64,000 bases of DNA from Eunapius fragilis. Lineage: Eukaryota > Porifera > Demospongiae > Spongillida > Spongillidae. Numbering within the stretch: the first letter of the stretch is position 1; every line of letters starts with the position of its first letter. The translations under genes were made by a program, and so were the position numbers. The stretch covers positions 10,225,991-10,289,990 of the forward strand of contig OY811971.1 in assembly GCA_963681505.1 (NCBI GenBank), in the 5' to 3' direction. Below, piece after piece: positions 33,312 to 44,823 of the stretch. The notes under the pieces are model-generated. The model saw only the letters and a list, made by a program, of their open reading frames with translations. It was not told where the DNA came from and did no database searches.

Positions 33312-36300
33312 ATGGCATACGCAGAGATATGCGCATGTATCAGGACTTTGCAGGAGGCGGCATTCCATCAGGAGTCTGAAATCTTCAGGCTGCGGGAGAG
33401 GGAAGCCCATCTCAAGCAGCTGGTGAAGGACCTCGCCGAGAAGCTCAACAGTGCTACCATCGCGCTTCGTGGCAACGAGAGCGGCGCGCTGTCAGGGTGG
33501 GAACTGTCGCGGGACAGCGATAGCCCCTCCTCCTCGAATAGCATGTAAGGGCGCACGGTCACCTCGCGTACGAAGCACTAGCGGGATGGCTACACCGCAT
33601 ACAGCACTGTAACGCATTACCATGGTTACATCACAGCACATATCTTTCGCGCAATATACTGGCAGGCCTAACCAAGACATGATTTATGTTAAGTAACTAT
33701 GGTAACAGCTCAAGACATACTCCTCTAAACGATAATTAGTGCGGTTTTTCCGTTCTGTTGAGTGACTCAGTATTTTTGCTTTGCGCACACGAACTGCTTC
33801 TTCGATGCCCGTTGCGGTTCACTACTGTAACTTAAAAAGACCGCACACCTTAACCCTTTTACGATCTCAGCCTATATAATTATATTACAACAGTGTCTTT
33901 GCCATTTAATGTGTGCATGAGATTTGTGATAAACAAATATTCATAAGCGGGGCTGCATGGACCAAACTTACTCACTACTGCTGTTGTTTGTCATAACATC
34001 TCATTTTTATTCCCCCTTGTACCTGCAGCAAGCATGTATACGCCCCAACGCTTGTGCCCTCTGATGCTGTGAGAATCCCGCCCTCTGCCACTCCCATCGC
34101 CCCTCCATCTGCCCCTCTCCCTAGCAACCATCTCATAGTGCCACCCAATGACCCACAACAGCCCCCCTCCATGCCCCTCCAGTCCTCAGGCCCAAGGTCG
34201 GCCAACTCCACACCGACCACCAAAAGAAAGGAGCTCACATTGGGAATGGCTGCTCCTACTCAGTCGCCACAATGCGATAGAAAGAAGCTCCCCGGTGCGG
34301 CAGACGGTGCCGGGCCTTTCCCGGGACAGCAGCTGCAGGCACCGGCAGCACAGCCATCGCCGGGCACCAAACAACGCAGGGCGGACGCGGCGAGTGAGTC
34401 GTCGCCGCGACGACCCAGAAAGGCAACGGAAGCGCCCGCATCGTCATATTCGTCATCATTGGCTACGGGCTCAGGTGCCCCACAGAGACACAGCTCGCCC
34501 TTGGAGGTGGGAAGCAGCAACATGCTGGCCCTGCCTCCCAACGAGAGGAGAAAGCACGGCAGCGTGGGTAGCAGCAGCAGCACCACCAGCAGCACCAGCT
34601 GTAGCACCGAGGGTCCGGCCAGGAAGGGGACGCTCTTCTCCACCGACATGGAGACCACCATGGAGGACAGGGCGTGCAAGGCCATCACCGTCAGGTACGG
34701 AGGGGACCTGGAGAAGATCACCAGGGCGGCGGTGTGCATACAGAGGGCCTACCACGCCCACGTGATGAGGAGGCACTACGCCACGCTGCTGAGGCAGGGG
34801 CCCGCCGTCATGAGGCAGCGCACCAACACCCTCGCCGGGAGGACGGGGAGTAAGGGGAAGGGGAGGAAGAAGAGGCTGAGCGTCATGGAGGACTCCCCAC
34901 ACCACCACCAGGGGGGCGCCGCTTCCTTTGTGGCCGCCGCCGCCCCCGGGGCTGGGGTAGCCAGGGTCGTTGCGAGGAGCGAGTCGGTCAGGGCGACGGC
35001 GGCGGCGGTGGACCCGATGGCCGCCATGAGGGAGAGGTCCATCCTCTACAAGGAGCTGCCTCTGTCGCGGCGCGGGTGCCTCATCAGGGCGGGTAGTGGC
35101 CAGTTTAGGGTCGCGGAGGAGGGTGCCACGGATCGTCCCACCACCAAGGCCACCGACGATGCTCGCAAGGCTGATGTCGGCACGAAATCGCCGAACAGAG
35201 GGGGTGCGGTGTTTCTGGACGGCGAAGGGGATGTGCGCATTTACCAGAGGTCGCGGAGCACAGAGACATTGGTGAGGGTTCGCAGTATCACGTCCAGCGA
35301 AGAGACTGACTGTAATGAGAAGCAAGACTCTCACATGCTGCAATTGCAGACAAGCATTGGAATACACCAGTTTAACAGGTTGGCCACCCCCTCCCCTCCT
35401 CCCCAAAGAAAACTGCTACTTGATGCACTTAGCACGAGTCACCGTGCCATGTATTCCATATAATGCACAACACATTGCGGGTGCCATGTATTCCATATAA
35501 TGCACAACACATTGCGGCACATGTCACCATGCCATGTATTCCATATAATGCACAACACATTGCAGCACTTGTCACCATGCCATGTATTCCATATAATGCA
35601 CAATGTATTGCAATGGTCACTTTCAGAAAGCCGACTACTGGAATACAGTACTTGGTCTCGGTTGGACTGTTGGAGGACAGCCCGCTTCACGTGGCTAGGT
35701 TCCTTCATGAAAGGGTTGGGCTCAGCAAGCAACGTATAGGAGAGTTCCTTGGTGAAATTAGGGTGGAATTTAACATGGCTGTACTTGAGTAAGTTGCTCA
35801 GATACTGTACACAATAAGATGAATAGGTCTAATAATTAGCATTGTTATAATCTAAGATTAAATTAACTATCTCCCTAAGATTGGAAAAACCTTTTTTTTT
35901 TTAAGTCCATTCGTGGGGGTGGGGGGAACTAAACCACAAATGGAACCTTATTCTCTTGGAACAGGCACTTGGCATCTATGATTGACATGAAGAATACGCC
36001 TATTGATGAAGCGCTCAGAGAGTTTCAGAAGATGTTCCTGATGCCAGTGAGTATGCATCCCTTGGCTACATGCTTAAAGATATCAGCAGCTCTGAGCTGT
36101 TGTATGGGATCCGTGCCTTGGAGACCTGACATAACTTATATGAATTATTTCCTATTCACATGAGCTCTTAATAGGGCAGGAGCATACTCTAATGAACACT
36201 CACTTGTTCCTTCATCTCTTCCCCTCCCTTCCACTCCCTTCAATCCTCCTCCATCCGCCCCTCCCCTCCCATTCTCCCCTCATTCCCTCCCTCCCTCCCT

Positions 36301-38619
36301 CCCCTCCTCACAATCACCACCACTACCAGGGAGAGGCACAGAAGATAGACAAAATCATGCAGGTACCTACATTCATCTCATAGAGGGCTTTCTCACTATC
36401 TCTTTCTCTCCCCTCCCCCCCCCCCGTTCTGTGCAGACCTTTGCTGCCGAGTACTTCAAGGCAAACATGGAGCTGGTGGAGAACGAGGATGCAGCCTATG
36501 TGCTTTCCTTTGCCATCATGATGCTGCACACCTCCCTCCACAATCCCTCAGTCAAGAAGAAGACCACCACTGAGCAGTGGGTCACTATGAACAGAGGTAT
36601 TAATAAAAGGCTGTATTCATCCCCGAGGTGTAGTTGATTTAGTGACCACTATGTGTCATGATTGCACATTGGTTTTAATGGCCAGCATCTACTTCAAACT
36701 TCCGAGGTTTACAATGTTTACACTTTGTACTTTGTGTTGCAAGGGAACAATGGAGGGAAGGATTTTCCCAAGGAACTGCTGCTTGGCATATATGAACGCA
36801 TCCAAAAGGTGTGAGGATTTATAAACATAGAGTGATGTTAACAATGTTAAGAGTTGTGATTATTTATAAACCCTATGATGGTGATGGTCAATAATTATGT
36901 ATTATAGACATAATATGATTGGCTTTTTTTTTTCTTTACTCCGTAGACGCCATTTGCTACTGGACAAGACCACACCACACAAGTGATGGAAATACAGCAG
37001 CAACTGGTGGGATCTCCAATACACGTAGGTCGCCTGTGTGTGGCATATGATCCCCTGACTCCCTCCCTCCCTCTCCACCATCCACTCAAGAACCTGGCCA
37101 ATCCGCAACGATGCCTGGTCCTAAAAGCAGCTGTCTTGAAGCTTGATGAGGCCAATGGTCATTGGTTGAAGCGCAAGCAGCATAGGCGTGTGCTATTAAT
37201 CTTTAATGACCTGGTTGTCCTGGCAAAGAAGAATAAGGACCAATATGTGTACAAACTTTCTTTCCCTCTTTTTAGCACAGCGGTCACACATATCAGAACA
37301 GAAGGCAAGCACCTCTAGTTGCTTTCTATAGTACCTACCTGGGGATCCCCATTAATAACATCCATTAATAAAATGTTTCACTCTGTAGGTGCTCAGTATG
37401 GTATTCAAATATATTCCGTACTGGACAAGAAGGTCAGCAGTGTAAATTGTATTTGATACAAGATGCCTTTGTTTCATCTTCTGTGTATCACACCATCTAG
37501 ATCCTTCTCCAAGTTTCAACTGAAACGGAAGAGGAACATAAACTCTTACTCCACACATTATGTGACACCATCAATATGGTATGTGCCTTGGATATTGCAT
37601 GCGTACCAGAACCTTGCTTTCAATCAATTGCATATATGTGCTGTTTCTATACAATAACACCTCTCATTAAGTTCTATTTCATTCTTAAATGCTGCTGGTA
37701 CCATGTATTAATTGTTAGGGTATATATAGTCTGCAAATGATGTCTATATTAAGAGATAAGCGGTAGGGAAAATTTGCAACCCAAATATTCACAATTTTAA
37801 AAAACAACATACATAATTAAGCACTTATTCTAATAGAGGGTATGAAACTTTGCACTATTCTCTTTATCCTAATTGATTTATTTATTTGATCTTGAATATG
37901 TGGGTGTAGATTTCAAATTACAAAGTTACCTGTTAAAGTTATTTTAGACCAACCCAACTAAGAACTTAAAATTATGCGTGCAAAAAAACATTGCAACATA
38001 ATGGGCAATGATTACAGGAGATTTGATCACACTTACAGTTCAAAATGAAAGTTCATTAATACATGTACTTGGTACCAATTATAATAGTCTTTCAATGAAT
38101 GAGCTAAATGCAAAACTAGTGTTGGAAGCAATAAAAATGTGAGGTGATAGCTTTTTATGGGTTTTTGGCTTCCTACAGTGTAAGCATAAATGATTCACTA
38201 CAATGGACCAATTATTAACTAGCGATCTTTTCTATTCATGAGATTAATTAATACCAAGCCATGAGCAATCATTGTAGTACAACATAAACTTCTAATTAAT
38301 GCCATCTCTTTCAGCTAGGTGAACTGGAGAAGGCTAGGATTACAGGGCTTGTGGCACCACTGGACCAAAATAATGGAAACAGCAAGCACCATTCAATAGA
38401 CATGGAAGACTGTGATTGTCTGTCATCAACGAAACAGACCTCTCAACAACAGAAGAGAAGTAGCACCTTTTTCAGTAAGTTCCACTTTTTAAAAACGTTG
38501 TACCATTTTCATTTTGTGCAACAATATACCTTGGTTGAGTATTTCGATTCTTCCTCCTCCCAGTGATTGGTGTTGGGGACATTGAGGGCACAATCAGCCA
38601 GTCTACAGTGCCACTGTAA
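33312..38619 (+). CDS. IQSEC: IQSEC/BRAG-type Arf guanine-nucleotide exchange factor
   Basis: Phase-consistent exons are 33312-33544, 34029-35378, 35627-35788, 35965-36046, 36330-36362, 36437-36596, 36744-36808, 36947-37024, 37091-37304, 37389-37432, 37501-37578, 38315-38474 and 38564-38619 (904 residues). Order: N-terminal coiled coil (ESEIFRLREREAHLKQLVKD), a long low-complexity region in the GC-rich exon 2, an IQ motif (CIQRAYHAHVMRRHY, about 313), a Sec7 domain (about 530-720: GIQYLVSVGLLEDSP, RIGEFLG, GEAQKIDKIMQ with the catalytic Glu, LLGIYERIQK) and a PH domain (about 722-835: RRVLLIFNDLVVLAKK). It should load GTP on Arf (Arf6-like) at membranes. Exon 5 is only 33 bases and carries the catalytic Glu. 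The intron after exon 9 has a GC donor. Confidence 0.92.
35447..35612. repeat. Tandem repeat in Arf-GEF intron 2
   Basis: Four units of about 37-46 bases with the core gccatgtattccatataatg followed by cacaacacattgc. It ends about 15 bases upstream of exon 3, thus overlapping the likely branch-point region. Confidence 0.85.
37830..38260. repeat. Dispersed repeat family B, copy 2
   Basis: Related to 41330-42055 and 27410-27690. Shared blocks include cttgaatatgtgggtg, caatgaatgagctaaatgca, gtattggaagcaa/gtgttggaagcaa and attcactacaat. It fills most of the 736-base intron before Arf-GEF exon 12. Confidence 0.55.
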
Positions 38620-38701
38620 TACCTTGACATGGACCACAACAGCAGGCCCACGTTTAGCCATCTTTAATTGCATTATACATGCATGTTTGGGTTTGTATGT
38701 A

Positions 38702-38707
<6 letters not shown>

Positions 38708-38747
<40 letters not shown>

Positions 38748-38748
38748 A
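38708..38748. repeat. (TG)n microsatellite
   Basis: A TG run of about 40 bases following the Arf-GEF first candidate stop codon. Confidence 0.9.
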
Positions 38749-39266
38749 GGCTAGAAATTGCATGATATTTGAGAGTACCACTTCAATGAAATGTGTTCTC
38801 AAGTGAATAACATTTTAACCTTAAATGACTTGTGGATTGCTCGTCGGGTGTAGCCTGGAACAGGAGTGACTACGTAAAACCAGGAGCAGGAGGAGGAGTT
38901 GTTACCTAGCCCCCTGTAGATGGACTTAGGATGTGTGCAAGACCCTGTGCATGTACTTAGGATGTGTGCAATGCCCTCTAAATGTTTGCTAGACATACTT
39001 GGGATGTGTGCAAGGCATTCAGGAAATTGCAGTGCACCTGTATTTGGCCATGGCCTTTTAGTATTTCATAAATGAAATGCTCGTTCAAATGCCACAATTG
39101 ATCCTATAGTACAGCAATTGTTTGATGATTGATAGGGCATTCAGCACACCCAAATGTTTAACATGGGTGTGGATATTTGTAACTTCAACTTGTTTACAAA
39201 AAAACTAATTTGATGTGTTGGCTGTCAAGAAATAAAAGTAATCGACATGACAAATCTTTATTTCAG

Positions 39267-39394
39267 TGAATGAGGAGGGAAAGAATTGTGTACTGTTGAT
39301 GACCACAGAGAGGTTAAAAGATACTAGTTCCATACTGGATCAAAGAACGCTTGTCATGCTTTTGTTGAATCAATGGGGGGAGGGGCAGGTGTAA
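39267..39394 (+). CDS. Candidate alternative last exon of the Arf-GEF
   Basis: After tttatttcag, an open frame of 42 codons reads NEEGKNCVLLMTTERLKDTS then SILDQRTLVMLLLNQW and ends TAATAA. Its first bases TG complete the codon left by exon 12 (…TTC A|), exactly as exon 13 (38564) does, so both acceptors give Met and keep frame. Use of this exon would replace the short IGVGDIEGTISQSTVPL tail with a longer one. No domain is recognised. It could also be a chance reading. Confidence 0.4.
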
Positions 39395-39615
39395 TAATAA
39401 ACTGTGTAAGGGGTTAGGCATATACAGTAATGTTGATATTATCTTAGCACAATGGCAATTGTTCAAACCACCATTGAGGTAAACCATTCACACAATATTC
39501 TCATCCAATGCTTCAAATTTGCATGCATGTTTACGGAGAAGCGGTCCTTAATTCGAATTTGCATTTGCACCAGACCCTCGTTTCAATATCAATTGCATGT
39601 ATAGCATAACAAATT

Positions 39616-39674
39616 ACATGCATGTTAAAGACTATTTAGAAACCAGCCCGTGATTTTTCACGGGTTCAAGCTAG
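39616..39674 (+). mobile_element. Helitron-like 3' terminus
   Basis: The hairpin CCCGTGATTTTTCACGGG (7-bp stem, 39647-39664) is followed by six bases and CTAG (39671-39674), then T. This is the canonical Helitron 3' end architecture. The body would extend left. Only the last 60 or so bases match the copy at 42059-42120. Confidence 0.5.
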
Positions 39675-40515
39675 TTAAATACTATAATTTCCGACGTACG
39701 TACCGTCCGCGTAGTAACTTATTTATATCCTCGGCCTATATATATAGCGCCTATTGGTTGCTAGGTACGCGTACCACCGCCCACACAAAAGTACGTAGCC
39801 GCAACGCGACCATGCTTCGTGCCACAAAACCTACATACCTGTACAGGAGGTAATAATGTCATACCAATAGGAACGACTGCCACCCACATAAAGTACATAG
39901 CAACGCGATCATGCTTCGTGCCATAAAACCTACATGCCTGTACAGGAGGTGTAGTGTCGCCAATGTACACGTTACACGCGTATTGTCAGTAGACTGGATG
40001 GTGCAGCCCAATCACGGGCAGCAGGCTATATTCAAGAACTCCGTACTCACACAAGCGATACACTTATATAGGAATTCACAGATGGACAGACTGACTGGCA
40101 ATTATGGCGTCATCTATAGAGCATCCACAATGACAGACAGAGAAGGACAGAGAGACTAGACATAGTCAACAGTACAAATATTACAGGAGGTAATAATGTC
40201 ATCATCACATTTAAAGCAACGCTATTGTACAGGCCGAGAACATCTATCTGGGAATAATAATTCCATAAAGTACTATTTGTATTGCGCGGGCATGTTATAG
40301 AGGTTGCGTAGTAACCGGATGTTAGAACAGGTGTCGCATATGCGATTATTATGAATTATAACTTATTGCAAGGGTCGTTGTATCACACCATGGATGATTT
40401 AAGCTGCTCTTGGCGAGACGCCACAGAGTGATCCAAGTGCGCGAACCTCTTCGTAAAACAGTCAACGAACGTGATTGGGTGATGTCGCACAGGGCATGCA
40501 TGTTAAAGACTATAG
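39675..40515 (+). repeat. Dispersed repeat family A, copy 2
   Basis: Related to 9150-9530 and, inverted, to 42059-42530. It contains an internal duplication (acctgtacaggaggtaataatgtcat at about 39837 and gtgccataaaacctacatgc at about 39918). It ends with gggcatgcatgttaaagact, which in other copies leads into the Helitron-like hairpin; here it is replaced by a GT microsatellite. Confidence 0.55.
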
Positions 40516-40572
<57 letters not shown>

Positions 40573-40592
40573 TGTGTGTGTGTGTGTGTGAG
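40516..40592. repeat. (GT)n microsatellite
   Basis: GT run of about 75 bases with one interruption (tgtgtatgtg). It replaces the 3' terminus of the family A copy. Confidence 0.95.
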
Positions 40593-41247
40593 TGTTTAGT
40601 TTATGAGTGAATTGCGCATATAACCATACATCAAAGGATATAGCGCAATCCGCGTGCTCTGAACAGGACAAGTCCAGTGGCATTTTAGTTTGTATAGGGA
40701 TGATTTCAAGGGCACTTATGCAGTTATCCACCCACTCTAATTAAGCATGACGATGCGCTGTATTTGTGATGAAATTCATCTGATGCTCGAGTTGAATGGA
40801 TCTACATGTACACCTTAGAGAAACCTGTTCGGAGCAAGATGCTATCCAATGCATGGTCGCAAAGTTGCGCAACACTTAAGCTTTTTATCACCTTCCCCAT
40901 TTATTATATCATTTGGGACTCGCCTCACTCAAACAGGCCCATAAACAGCAATACGGTATACGTACACACCGTAGACACCGAATTCATGTGGAGACAAAAA
41001 TTTGGCAACAGTTTCAGTGAATTTATACAGTACATAAGTGTATGTTATTGATTATAACACAGTCGGTAGGAGTTAAAAGTGGAGGACTGTGACGTTTCCG
41101 TGACTATAGCAACCGTATATATTTATGCGTGACGTTATGCTTGAAAATTTTATTCTTTCTAAAAGTCGTTGGATAAACTGCGTAAGTGCCGAAAAAAGGG
41201 CAAGGCAAGCTGAATATTCTATAACATGCATATACATGAAATAAAAA

Positions 41248-42055
41248 TCTGCCCGTGATTTTTCACGGGTGCATAAAAATCTATCACGTCACATTTTTAT
41301 TTGCTTCCAATACTACTTTTGCATTTAGCTCATTCATTAGAAGGCTATTAAAACGTATAAGAGAGAGCTATGAAAAAAACAGTACTATTTTCCTGATTGT
41401 TTACCTATCCTAGTTATTAGCATTAGTTTAACTTTTTTTTTTTTTTGGATCTTGAATACGTGGGTTACACTTTTCAAATTGCATGGCTACCATGTAAATC
41501 ACATGGGAAAAAAAAAAAAAAAAAACAACTTTTGTGCTACAAAAATTGCAACGGCATAGGCTATACTGCAGGAGATTAGATCACAATGTTTATGCTCTTA
41601 AAGTTCACATTAATACTTGATTCCAACAATAATTGTTTTGGACTAAATTCATATAGAGAGGTATGAAATTTTTTACTTATCCTAATCCCAGTGATGTTTA
41701 TTTACATTAGTTTAAACTATTCTTTGGTCTTGAATATGCCAGTGGGTGTTGCTTTACAAATTACAACGTTACCTGTAAAGAAAAACATGCACATTAGTGC
41801 TAAACAAATTGCAACAGAATGGGCGCAAGAGGTTAGATCACAATTTTTCCTGTGATAGGATTCATAATAAAAGTTCATTACCAACAATTAATAGCCTTCC
41901 AATGAATGAGCTAAATGCAAAAACAGTATTGGAAGCAAATAAAAATATGAGTTGATAGATTTTTGTGGATTTTCGGCCTCCACAGTGCACGCATAATTTG
42001 ATTCACTACAATAAACCATCTAGCTATCTTTTGTATTCATGTGGTATAAGTATAT
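41248..42055. repeat. Dispersed repeat family B, two tandem copies, with a hairpin
   Basis: The hairpin CCCGTGATTTTTCACGGG recurs at 41252-41269 but without CTAG after it. Two diverged family B copies follow (about 41330-41640 and 41645-42055), recognised by gtgggtt/gtgggtg, attgcaacggcat/attgcaacagaat and gcaaaaacagtattggaagc. No ORF. Confidence 0.5.
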
Positions 42056-42058
42056 AAC

Positions 42059-42540
42059 TAGCGTGCACCCGGGAAAAATCGCGGGCTGATTATTTTTAAA
42101 GGCTATTTACATGCATGCCCTGCAGGTGCTACATCACCCTCACCCAATCACATTCGTTGACTGTATTACGAAGAAGTTCGGCCATGCACTTTGATCACTC
42201 TTTGCATCCTCCTGTGGCGTCCCGCCAAGAGCAGCTTAAAACATTTATGCCATGGTGTGCTGTAATTGATACAAAGGGTTCCCAGACCCTTACAATAAGT
42301 TATAATTCATTTTTCAAAAATAATTGCATATGTAATCTACCACCACCTGTTCTAATATACGGTTACTACGCAACCTCTATAACATGCCCGCGCAATACAA
42401 ATACTTCATGGAATTATTATTGTCAGATAGTAACTACATGTTCTCGGCCTGTACGAGGGGACTTGAGAGTGAACCACAATTGCTTTAATTGTTACTGCAT
42501 GTGATGATATTATTACCTGTACAGCCAAACTATATCTTGA
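42059..42540 (-). mobile_element. Helitron-like element remnant, 3' end at 42059
   Basis: Read on the minus strand, the copy ends CCCGCGATTTTTCCCGGG (imperfect hairpin, 42069-42086), TGCACG, CTAG (42059-42062), then T. The body matches family A (agtcaacgaatgtgattggg, taagctgctcttggcg, catgttatagaggttgc). No Rep/helicase coding sequence is present, so it is non-autonomous. Confidence 0.5.
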
Positions 42541-42551
42541 CAGGAAAGCTT

Positions 42552-42623
42552 ATGGACGGAAACAACACTGGCCACACAGACTGTACGTTAGCATTTATGC
42601 CTTTTATCTCTCATAAAGAAAAG
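42552..42623 (+). other. Orphan first-exon candidate
   Basis: An ATG-initiated 24-codon reading, MDGNNTGHTDCTLAFMPFIS then HKEK, ends at a strong donor AAG|GTAAGA. It has a potential N-glycosylation site (NNT). It does not join in frame with the receptor at 44824 through the acceptor at 44813, so its partner exon is unknown. Weak evidence. Confidence 0.2.
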
Positions 42624-44823
42624 GTAAGAGAACCTGTGCCTCTTTCCCACTGTTTTATATCTTGATTCCTGTTAGGTGCTTTAATTGGTACATCGTGCTA
42701 CCTTCTCCGTTTGCCAGCGTTCTTTGGATGATTCGTTGAATGGAACTAAGTGCAGTCTATGTACTTGTACAGTTGTATGCTTTTTTTGAAAACGGATTAT
42801 ATTTTACTAGTGTAGAAGCCAGGATAACCATACGCATGGGGACTGGGCACATATTTGAATATCTGGTACACATAAGGCATCGCGTGTTTGGTGTGGACTG
42901 AGCTCCACATATTTGGCGCAAACATAATACATATTTTGTCCATTGAATGAAGCTCCATATTTGATTCATATCGGCTACTTACATTTTTTGTGCCAAATAT
43001 GTGTACGTATATATTTGATACATATATGGTACATTGTTTGATCAAATTTGATATCCGTTGGGTGTGTATATAGAAGCAACGTGGGAATGTTTTTCACATT
43101 CATTGTGACGCATACCAGTATACATATTTTCAAAGTGGTAATTGATAAAAAGCAGAATAACACCCACCCCCACCCCCACTCTTATGTTATGTAAGTGATT
43201 CATGTTTTTATGTCATGGGGTGCTTATCAACTCAATTGTGTCAAGCCTTTAGCTACATTGAAGACAGCCATTTTAAGAGAGGGAATGCATCGATCATATT
43301 GCAATTTCCAGGTCATAGTGGACCAACGTGTGGTTATATTTTGTTATGTGAGGGTGTGCTTTCAATACCTATATCCAGTAAAGCAACCCTGCACAAAATG
43401 ATTCTGCATGCTGTGGAAGTATATACATGAAAACCTCTGTGTTAAATGAGAGTGTGCTTTCATTGAAAATGTAATGTTGTAGCTTCTAGCTGTGTGTGTT
43501 AAACACATTCATTTAAACACCTGTAAGTTTTAGATGCATGATGGGGAAGATTGCAGTTTTAAAGAAAGGTGTGCTTTGCATCAGTATTGCTAGTTTCAGA
43601 TCATAGTGCATGTGTGCTGCTGCTTATGTGAGGTATCGATCTGCTTTAACAGAAGAGGAAATATTTGGGTTTGGTTCTTATTATAAAAAATCCCATATCC
43701 TCTCAACACATGATCAAGATATCTAGTTATGCCCCAGTATGCAACCTTGATGCTGACCAAAGTGTTGGCTTATAAATTATGAATTATCAAGAAGAGGATC
43801 AAAGCAGTGAAGTACAGCTGTATCAACACAAGTAAATATGCAGCATGCACATTATTTAATTGATGATAACTGTTACAGGATCATGCAAAGAATATAATTC
43901 CTGAATTTTGGCTCAAATAGACTGCTAAGCAGGTCTTGTAGATAAAGAAATTGCAAATCCATCCTTGGATAGAAGAAAAAACAAGGATCTGGTTGATAAA
44001 TCTAGCCAAAGTAATAAGATTGTATTTGTAGTGAGGTATTTCTTTATCAATGCCAAAGAACAATTACATTTTTAAACTAATGAAGGATCACTGAAGATAT
44101 AGTGAAGAAACTACCAAAATAGGCTGTAACTTGGACCAATAGCTGACGTATATTTATAAATATTTACTCGTCTCAACATGATTAATATTAAGAATGCATG
44201 TAATTCATGTATTCCATAAGATTTCACCATATCAGAGTACAATAAAATTGCTTATAAAATATCATTGTGTACTTTTAAATGACTGTCCTTGAACATCTGT
44301 TTCTTCCATTATGCGATCTTTTGCTAATGCCTAAATGAATGAAAGATGTAGTAAATTAAGGCAATATATTACTAGTTTATCTGATCTTTTACTGCTAAAT
44401 GGTGTCATGGGTGGTGTATATACCATATGTACATGCATACATCGTGTTTTGTATTTCAAAGGTGCTGTACAGGGGGTTACTCTTAGTATAAAAAATTAAG
44501 ATACAAGTTCATACCAACAATCATTTCAGTATACATTATGAACAGTACAGCTATATGATAACACCAGGGTGTGTGTGTGCGGTTGGTTGGTCACATTACT
44601 CACATGTTTCTTCATCCCCTCCATATTTTGAGAGGGGTAGAAAAACTTTTTTTTTACCAACACCCCCCCCCCCTCCTCCCTCCCCCCTAATTCCATGCCC
44701 ATACACTTAGTAGCCAATTAAATTCATCATTACAACATGCTGCTTAGGAGAGGGTACGACCCCCACCTTAGACACGCCCATTTACTTGCACTCACACCTC
44801 CTACGTTCTGTAGGTTATCAAAA
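42624..44823. other. Gene-free spacer
   Basis: AT-rich sequence with a diverged short duplication (gggtgtgctttcaatacc / aggtgtgctttgcatcag, about 43350 and 43566) and a C-rich stretch at 44665-44690. No gene, RNA gene or element termini are supported. Confidence 0.5.

Noticed and set aside
34471-35406. 311-codon minus ORF antisense to the Arf-GEF
   Set aside because: It is the shadow of the GC-rich exon 2 of that gene, which has the IQ motif and correct splice phases on the plus strand.
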